DNA of 64,000 bases from Gammaproteobacteria bacterium (lineage in GTDB: Bacteria; Pseudomonadota; Gammaproteobacteria; JAKDMP01). Location of the stretch: positions 1-64,000 of the forward strand of contig JALUYA010000017.1 in NCBI GenBank assembly GCA_027018875.1, written 5' to 3'. Below, piece after piece: positions 58,875 through 64,000 of the stretch. The notes below the pieces were generated by a model. It worked only from the letters and a program-made list of their open reading frames with translations, made no database searches and had not been told where the DNA came from. The first letter of the stretch is position 1. Each line of letters opens with the position of its first letter. A program made the translations under genes and the position numbers.

Positions 58875-59635
58875 TTGCGCGCCAATACTTCGAGTTCCCA
58901 TTCGGACACGCGGGGCGCAGGCCGAAGATCGAGCAGGATACAAACCACGCGATGTACCATCTTATTGAGCCGCCAGCGCAGCCGGTTCAATACGCGCATT
59001 ACTGCGCGCAGCGGATGCCGGAACGACCAGAACAATTTCGGAGTATGAAGAACGAACTCAACCTGCTCGGCATCGAACCCCGCCCGCTCCAACACCTGTA
59101 ACAACGAAAACTCGTTGAACTGCACCACATGAGTAAAATCCCCGAAGCCGTGGTATCCACCGAGCAAACAGGCTACATTAGGCGTTTTCAGGCTTAAATA
59201 TCCGCCTTTCGCCAGACAACGTCTGAACTCACGCAGCAGGCCGATGGTGTGCTCGCGGGGAATGTGTTCAATGACATGATGAAACAGAATCACGTCATAC
59301 GCCCCATCGGGTGTTTGCCCGAGAAACTCCCGGATATCCGCCAGTTTCAGGGCAACCTGCGGCGGCAGCAGCGAACGCGCCGTCTCGATGAGTTGCGCGG
59401 AGACATCGACACCGGTAAGCCGGGTATAACCCATACCGTGCAATAGTCCGAGCTGATAGCCCGTGGCGCACCCTGCATCCAAAATAGGTGCGTCTTTGCC
59501 GATACGCGCAATCCAGCGTGGCAAACGGTCGAGGTGCAGCGCCCGCACGTCTTCGAGAGAACGGAAATATCCTTTCCCGCGTCGCTCGTAATTTCGCAGG
59601 TAGTTATCAAAAATTTCCTTCGATGGATCGGTCAT
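58871..59635 (-). CDS. SAM-dependent class I methyltransferase
   Basis: 254 residues. Motif I ILDAGCATGYQLGLL, VDVSAQLIETA, then FHHVIEHIPREH and GGYLSLKTPN are a Methyltransf-11/23 type fold. The C-terminal 60 residues are basic with hydrophobic stretches and may bind the membrane. In a glycan cluster it could methylate or cap a sugar, but the substrate is unknown. First gene of a two-gene minus-strand unit with the GT9 gene. A 247-nt gap follows to the right in which nothing is recognised. Confidence 0.9.
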   Translation of the reverse strand: MTDPSKEIFDNYLRNYERRGKGYFRSLEDVRALHLDRLPRWIARIGKDAPILDAGCATGYQLGLLHGMGYTRLTGVDVSAQLIETARSLLPPQVALKLADIREFLGQTPDGAYDVILFHHVIEHIPREHTIGLLREFRRCLAKGGYLSLKTPNVACLLGGYHGFGDFTHVVQFNEFSLLQVLERAGFDAEQVEFVLHTPKLFWSFRHPLRAVMRVLNRLRWRLNKMVHRVVCILLDLRPAPRVSEWELEVLARK

Positions 59636-59882
59636 ATTTAACTGCTCTCAAATCAACAGGCTGGGTCCCTTGACTTGGCGGCTATTCGTTTTTTACCAGG
59701 CATTAAATGTATTGCTCTACCTCCAAGCGTAACCTACGGCCTCGGGATCGGGTAGATCAAATACATTATGCCGGGTATGCCCGCGGAGCGAGGGACGCCA
59801 AGCGGAGCGGAGCGGTTGCCGGCTCCAGGTTACCTACATCGGCCGGCATTCCCTCGCAGCGTAGAGCCGAAATTTTTGCCGC

Positions 59883-60767
59883 CTATCCCGTGGGGATTCC
59901 GACCGAGGCCAGCACCGCCAGCGGGTCGGCTACGGCGAATCGGGCGCGCTGGCCGGGTCCGCGGGCAATAAAGGCCCCGGCATAGCCAAGGGCATTCACG
60001 GGAATGCCGTCCCAGGTTCCACGCCGCCGCGGGACCAGCAGCATCCAGCGCACCGTGACCAGAAGATTGTAGGGAGGGAGTCGTCCCTGCGCATCCGCGC
60101 CGAGATGCAGCTGTTCAAGCATGCGTGAATAGCGGGCCCGCAGCAGCAGCCCCGCGTCGGAGCGTTCCAGGACCCGCGGCGGCAGTCGGACAAGCACATG
60201 GCGGAAAGTGAATTGCCGGATGGCATTCCGGCCATTCTGCAAGGCCTGCTCGAACCAGGGCCCAAAGGGAATCGGCGGATCCCAGGGCGCCAGCGGCAGG
60301 GTCACAACCTGGAGATGCTTGTGCGGTTGGCTGGCCCCGGCCTCGGGACCGGAATTACAGAAACCCAACGCCGGGCGGCGGCACAGCAAGGCGGCAAGAG
60401 CCGCAAAATCGGCGGCATCGAGAGGGGCCGCCTGTGGCACCCACCGGCGGGTAACCAGCAGCAGATGGCGGGCGAGGACCGGATACTTGTTAAGCAACAC
60501 CGCATGGGTCGGGGCGATGTCGCCGAGATACAGTTCAGGGTCATAGGGCGGCAAGAATGGATCGGGCGAGGTGACCGGGCGGGGTGCGCGGCGCAGGCGC
60601 TCGGGATCCGGGATCCTCACTACTGCCTGCAACTCTTCGGCGGTAACGGCTTGGGGGGCCGTCACGATCGGGTGCAATGCGCCCGCGGCCTCGGCCCGCT
60701 CACGCAGCCGGCGCGCCCGGTCCCATAATCCTCCAGTATCCGTGCCCCGGAACTCAGTCGGCGACAT
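59883..60767 (-). CDS. Diadenosine tetraphosphate (Ap4A) phosphorylase-like protein
   Basis: 294 residues from ATG 60767. The GAFH/HIT-like catalytic region reads FCNSGPEAGASQPHKHLQVV, the HxHxQ-type triad of ATP adenylyltransferase (Apa1/Apa2). Upstream is the usual domain with LNKYPVLARHLLLVTRRW. The C-terminal domain (LLVTVRWMLLVPRRR) matches the ATP_transf family. It splits Ap4A with phosphate to ATP and ADP. Its start overlaps the end of the ABC permease gene by 14 nt, an odd operon partner. Confidence 0.88.
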   Translation of the reverse strand: MSPTEFRGTDTGGLWDRARRLRERAEAAGALHPIVTAPQAVTAEELQAVVRIPDPERLRRAPRPVTSPDPFLPPYDPELYLGDIAPTHAVLLNKYPVLARHLLLVTRRWVPQAAPLDAADFAALAALLCRRPALGFCNSGPEAGASQPHKHLQVVTLPLAPWDPPIPFGPWFEQALQNGRNAIRQFTFRHVLVRLPPRVLERSDAGLLLRARYSRMLEQLHLGADAQGRLPPYNLLVTVRWMLLVPRRRGTWDGIPVNALGYAGAFIARGPGQRARFAVADPLAVLASVGIPTG

Positions 60768-62292
60768 CGGTTCCGGGCCGGGCGGGGGTGCGCAGCCAGG
60801 CGAGCAATTGCCGCAGCTTGGGCGGGGCACCGCTGTTGAGCAACCCGATCCGGAAGATACGCCCGGCAAAGTAAAGCAAGACCACGACGCTCGCCCCCAG
60901 CAGCAAGGTGGTCAGGATGTAATCGATCAGCGGCGGTGGGGCGTTGATCCGGTTCATCATCACAAACGGCGTCAGCGGTGGGATGTAGGAAAGCACCCGG
61001 GCGTACTCCGCGGTGGGGTTCTTGACGATCGGGACCATCAGGATAAGCGGCACCATCAACAGCAGGGTCACCGGGGTCATGTAGGGCTGGGCCTCCTGGA
61101 TGGTACTGACCGCGGCGCCGATCGCGCCGAGCAGCGCCCCGTAGAACAGATATCCGAGTACGAAGTAAGCGAAAAACCAGCCCAGCCCGGTTGGGGAAAT
61201 GGCACCCAACAGCCCCTTGGCAAACGTGCCGGCGCCGCCGAGGCTCGGGCCGAAATACCCGAGGGCGAGAAAGATCACCACCACCCAGAAGCCGAGCATG
61301 GTCAACCCGACCAGGAGGCTGCCGAGAACTTTCCCGGACATGAGTTCACCTGGCGTAATCGCGCCCAGTAAAACCTCGGCAATCCGGCTCGATTTCTCCT
61401 CCATCGTCGACATCATCAGAATTTGACTGATCGAAAAAATCGAGATAAACAGCAGATAGACATAGCCCACGGGAAGCCACTGTGCGGCCCGCTCGGCGGC
61501 CGATACCCGCTTGGCTCCGGCCTTGGTGATCAGGCGATTGTGGAAAACGACCGGCACCTGCAGCCAGCGGGCCCGGGCCTTGGGCAGGCCGGTTTCCCGA
61601 ACCTTGCGGGCCCGAACCACGGCGTTGACTTCGCCGGAGAACCAGTTGCGCAGCGCGGTGTCGGTGAGATTGCGCGAACCGTACACGAAACCGGCATCTC
61701 CGGCCAATGGCTTGGTTCCAATGACGAAATAGGCAAAAAGCTTGTCTCGGTTTACCGCCTGGTTCAGTACGACCGGCGTCTTTCCAGGGGGAGACAGATA
61801 GCGGAACCGGGCGATGGACAGGCCGCGATCCAGGGCCCGGGCCGCCTTCGTCGTGAGCGCGCGATACCATGCGATAAAGGCCCGGCGTTTACTCCAAAGG
61901 CCGGCCGCGGGACCGGATATGGGTGCGGGGCCTCCCGCGGCCAGCGCGGTGGCGAGCGCCCGGCGCTGCGGAGCCGTCAACTTCCCGGCCGCCGGGGCTA
62001 GTCTCGCCAGTGGTTGCGGCAGCACGGTGCCGGTGCGCGCGGCGGCAGCGGCGAGGTTCAGAAGCTGGGTATAGTCTCCGGCGGCGATACGCCGGGCCAC
62101 GGCGGGCCACACCCAGCCGGAGTGGTCGATGACGGTATAGGTGCGGGCACTCTGAAGGTTTGCCAGTACCCCCGGCACGAACACGAAGGCGAGAAGCAAC
62201 AGCGGAGTCAGCAGCAGCGACAACCAGAAACGGCGCCGCCCCACATAGGCGGCATAATCGCGCCGGGCGACGAGCAGTAAACTACGCAGCAT
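60754..62292 (-). CDS. ABC-2 type exporter permease (NatB-like)
   Basis: 512 residues. One N-terminal helix (about 23-45, RRFWLSLLLTPLLLLAFVFVP), a large extracytoplasmic domain (about 50-270), and five or six helices in the C-terminal half (LLFISIFSISQILMM, then MSGKVLGSLLVGLTMLG). This layout fits NatB/ABC-2 sodium- or drug-type exporters. Start ATG 62292 overlaps the ATPase gene by 11 nt. The protein exported is unknown. Confidence 0.88.
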   Translation of the reverse strand: MLRSLLLVARRDYAAYVGRRRFWLSLLLTPLLLLAFVFVPGVLANLQSARTYTVIDHSGWVWPAVARRIAAGDYTQLLNLAAAAARTGTVLPQPLARLAPAAGKLTAPQRRALATALAAGGPAPISGPAAGLWSKRRAFIAWYRALTTKAARALDRGLSIARFRYLSPPGKTPVVLNQAVNRDKLFAYFVIGTKPLAGDAGFVYGSRNLTDTALRNWFSGEVNAVVRARKVRETGLPKARARWLQVPVVFHNRLITKAGAKRVSAAERAAQWLPVGYVYLLFISIFSISQILMMSTMEEKSSRIAEVLLGAITPGELMSGKVLGSLLVGLTMLGFWVVVIFLALGYFGPSLGGAGTFAKGLLGAISPTGLGWFFAYFVLGYLFYGALLGAIGAAVSTIQEAQPYMTPVTLLLMVPLILMVPIVKNPTAEYARVLSYIPPLTPFVMMNRINAPPPLIDYILTTLLLGASVVVLLYFAGRIFRIGLLNSGAPPKLRQLLAWLRTPARPGTDVAD

Positions 62293-63238
62293 GGCGCGTC
62301 CCCTCATGCCCGACCGCCGCAAGGAATACCTGCTTGAGTGAAACCTCCCGGGTATCGAAGCGGTGGATCCGCACCTGCTCGGTAAGCAGATGCAGCAGCC
62401 GTTGGGTATCGGCTTCGGGGGCGAGGCGCAGCTCGGCGTGGTGCCCGGCATCATCCGCACTGATTACCCCCGGCAAGGTGTCGGCATTCAACGTGCCCTC
62501 GTAGTCGAGAAGCACGCTGCGCCCGGCCCGGGCCTTGACTTCTTCCAGAGGGCCGTTGACCACCAGCCGACCGTGGTGGATGATCGCCACCGCATCGCAG
62601 ATCTGCTCGGCATGTTCGACCACGTGGGTGGAAAACAACACCGTGCGACCTTCACGCCGGTATTGCTTGATCAGCTCGAGCACCATTTCGGCATTCACCG
62701 GGTCGAGTCCCGAGAAGGGTTCGTCGAGTACCACCAGTTCGGGATCGTGCAGCAGGGCCGCGATCACCTGGGCCTGCTGACCCATACCCTTGGACAGGGC
62801 ATTGCATTTGGCACCGAGCCACTCGCCAAGTCCGGCGCGGGCAAGGCGATCGGCGGCTCGCGCCTTGGCCTCGCGCAGACCGAGTCCACGCAGCGCCCCG
62901 AAATAGGCTACCATGTCCACTACCTTCATATCCTTGTACAACCCCTTTTCTTCGGGCAGATAGCCCAGGCGCGCCCGGGCCTCGCCCGGGGTTATGCCAC
63001 CCAACACCTGCACCCGGCCCGAGCTGGGTTCAAGAATCCCCGTGATCATCCGCAGGGTAGTGGTTTTACCCGCCCCATTGGGTCCGAGAAAGCCGTAGAC
63101 CTGCCCCCGGGGTACCACAAGGCTCAGGTGATCCACCGCTGCGTGGATACCGTAGTATTTGCCTACCTCATGCAGCTCGATGGCGGCCCCCGAAGGGATG
63201 GGTACTGCATTTTCGCGGGCGGTAACGGGGTGGTCCAT
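62282..63238 (-). CDS. ABC exporter ATP-binding protein (NatA-like)
   Basis: 318 residues. Walker A GPNGAGKTT, Q-loop GYLPEEKGLY, Walker B VVLDEPFSGLD, H-loop STHVVEH. The signature is LSKGMGQQ, not LSGGQ, which is common in NatA-type ATPases. A C-terminal 80-residue domain follows. It forms an exporter with the next gene. The 299 nt upstream (63239-63537), between this gene and the divergent ggt, show no gene or clear promoter. Confidence 0.93.
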   Translation of the reverse strand: MDHPVTARENAVPIPSGAAIELHEVGKYYGIHAAVDHLSLVVPRGQVYGFLGPNGAGKTTTLRMITGILEPSSGRVQVLGGITPGEARARLGYLPEEKGLYKDMKVVDMVAYFGALRGLGLREAKARAADRLARAGLGEWLGAKCNALSKGMGQQAQVIAALLHDPELVVLDEPFSGLDPVNAEMVLELIKQYRREGRTVLFSTHVVEHAEQICDAVAIIHHGRLVVNGPLEEVKARAGRSVLLDYEGTLNADTLPGVISADDAGHHAELRLAPEADTQRLLHLLTEQVRIHRFDTREVSLKQVFLAAVGHEGTRHAA

Positions 63239-63537
63239 GGGTAAGGAACCCGATTTTTAAGCGCGTAACATACTACCTGTATTTCGAATCGCGATGAGTC
63301 GTCCGCGTCGGCAGGCCGGGGCAAGTTGGCCATTCCGCACTGCTTTGCGGCAATCTAGCTGCCTGACCATATGCCACTACCGGGTAAGTTTTACGCGGCC
63401 GGTCCCCCTCGTCCATCGCTCCGGCCATTCCCGATTACACTTCGAGGCGGCCCGGGAAGCGGGACCGCTGCACCGCGGGTCGCATCGGAACCGGGGAGCA
63501 CAGTACACTAAGAAGAATTGTCCCCGGGAGAAAATCG

Positions 63538-64000
63538 ATGCCCCGCCTGCTCCGGTTCCTTGGAGTGACCGCCATGTTGGCCCTGGCCGCATTACCCGCC
63601 TGGGCCACGCCGGGATGGCAAAATGCGCGGCCGGTCACCGCGCGCCACGGGATGGTGGTCACGGCGCAGCATCTTGCGACCGAGGTGGGCGTGAACATCC
63701 TGCGCCGCGGCGGCAATGCGATCGATGCGGCGGTTGCGGTTGGTTATGCGCTGGCCGTGGTGCATCCTTGCTGCGGCAACCTGGGTGGCGGCGGGTTCAT
63801 GACAATTCATTTGGCGAACGGCAAAAATCTTTTTCTCAACTTTCGCGAGACCGCACCGCTTGCCGCGCGCCGCAACATGTACCTCAACCACAACGGATCG
63901 GTGAACCATGGGGAGAGCCTGTGGAGCTGGCGCGCGATTGGGATTCCCGGAACCGTAATGGGGCTGAATGCGGCACTGCAGCGCTATGGCACGATGGACC
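63538..64000 (+). CDS. ggt: Gamma-glutamyltransferase, N-terminal part
   Basis: Partial: 154 codons before the right edge. A signal peptide (1-23, ending AWA-TP), then ARHGMVVTAQHLATEVGVNILRRGGNAIDAAVAV and HPCCGNLGGGGFM, LNFRETAP, the opening blocks of GGT (the Arg of RETAP contacts the gamma-glutamyl group). It acts in the periplasm on glutathione and gamma-glutamyl compounds. The ATG has a GGGAG site. The autocleavage Thr lies beyond the window. Confidence 0.93.
   Translation, partial: MPRLLRFLGVTAMLALAALPAWATPGWQNARPVTARHGMVVTAQHLATEVGVNILRRGGNAIDAAVAVGYALAVVHPCCGNLGGGGFMTIHLANGKNLFLNFRETAPLAARRNMYLNHNGSVNHGESLWSWRAIGIPGTVMGLNAALQRYGTMD

Overview
The window is 64 kb of GC-rich chromosomal DNA from a bacterium, most likely a non-enteric gammaproteobacterium. 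Two blocks of conserved gammaproteobacterial gene order support this: recN / fur / bamE / rnfH / ratA / smpB (about 25.8-29.6 kb), and ftsK-lolA-rarA divergent from trxB-aat-infA (about 40.0-48.4 kb). A GDH-180 type NAD-glutamate dehydrogenase, LolA and an LPS-type glycosyltransferase block also fit a Gram-negative. The family cannot be fixed from the sequence alone. I saw no tRNA, rRNA, CRISPR array, intact insertion sequence or prophage.

Region 1 (1-9642) is a molybdenum block. At the left edge, on the minus strand, lie a Rieske protein and the first 256 residues of a molybdopterin oxidoreductase of the arsenite-oxidase type (AioBA-like; the related iodate reductase IdrAB is a real alternative). 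Upstream of them, also on the minus strand and mostly joined by 4-nt start/stop overlaps, run yqeC, mobA, moeA, moaB, moaC and a molybdate/tungstate-type ABC importer (binding protein, permease, ATPase). Divergently, moaA-moaD-moaE complete the precursor Z and molybdopterin steps. The block could import the oxyanion, build Mo-bis-MGD and deliver it to the oxidoreductase.

Region 2 (9.9-24.9 kb) is a mixed metabolic stretch. It holds a small CpxP/Spy-like periplasmic protein, katG with a structured promoter region, a crotonase, ispF, an ALDH7-type aldehyde dehydrogenase, an Fsr-like MFS exporter, a single-domain asparaginase next to an NfeD-type membrane protease plus slipin pair, a DegV protein, a small exported protein, a DUF2007 zinc-ribbon protein, YgfZ and a nu-like glutathione transferase.

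Region 3 (25.0-48.4 kb) is core housekeeping: nadK, recN, fur, bamE, rnfH, ratA, smpB, a three-gene 2-oxo-acid dehydrogenase operon (E1alpha, E1beta, E2; no E3), the 1608-residue NAD-glutamate dehydrogenase, an old yellow enzyme, then rarA-lolA-ftsK opposite trxB, a FemAB/GNAT-like protein, aat, an outer-membrane barrel and infA.

Region 4 (48.6-64.0 kb) is more accessory. It contains an ABC importer with two fused permease domains and a regulatory ATPase tail but no binding protein, a decayed transposase N-terminus, a class III CoA-transferase and a flavoprotein that keeps the substrate-lid residues of iodotyrosine deiodinase at exact spacing. A high-GC surface-glycan island follows (three glycosyltransferases, a GT9 heptosyltransferase-like enzyme, a methyltransferase), then an Ap4A-phosphorylase-like gene joined to a NatAB-type ABC exporter, and the start of a gamma-glutamyltransferase.

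The most interesting items are the AioA/IdrA-like enzyme inside a complete Mo-cofactor and Mo/W-import block, and the deiodinase-like flavoprotein. An iodine-redox link between them is only a hypothesis.
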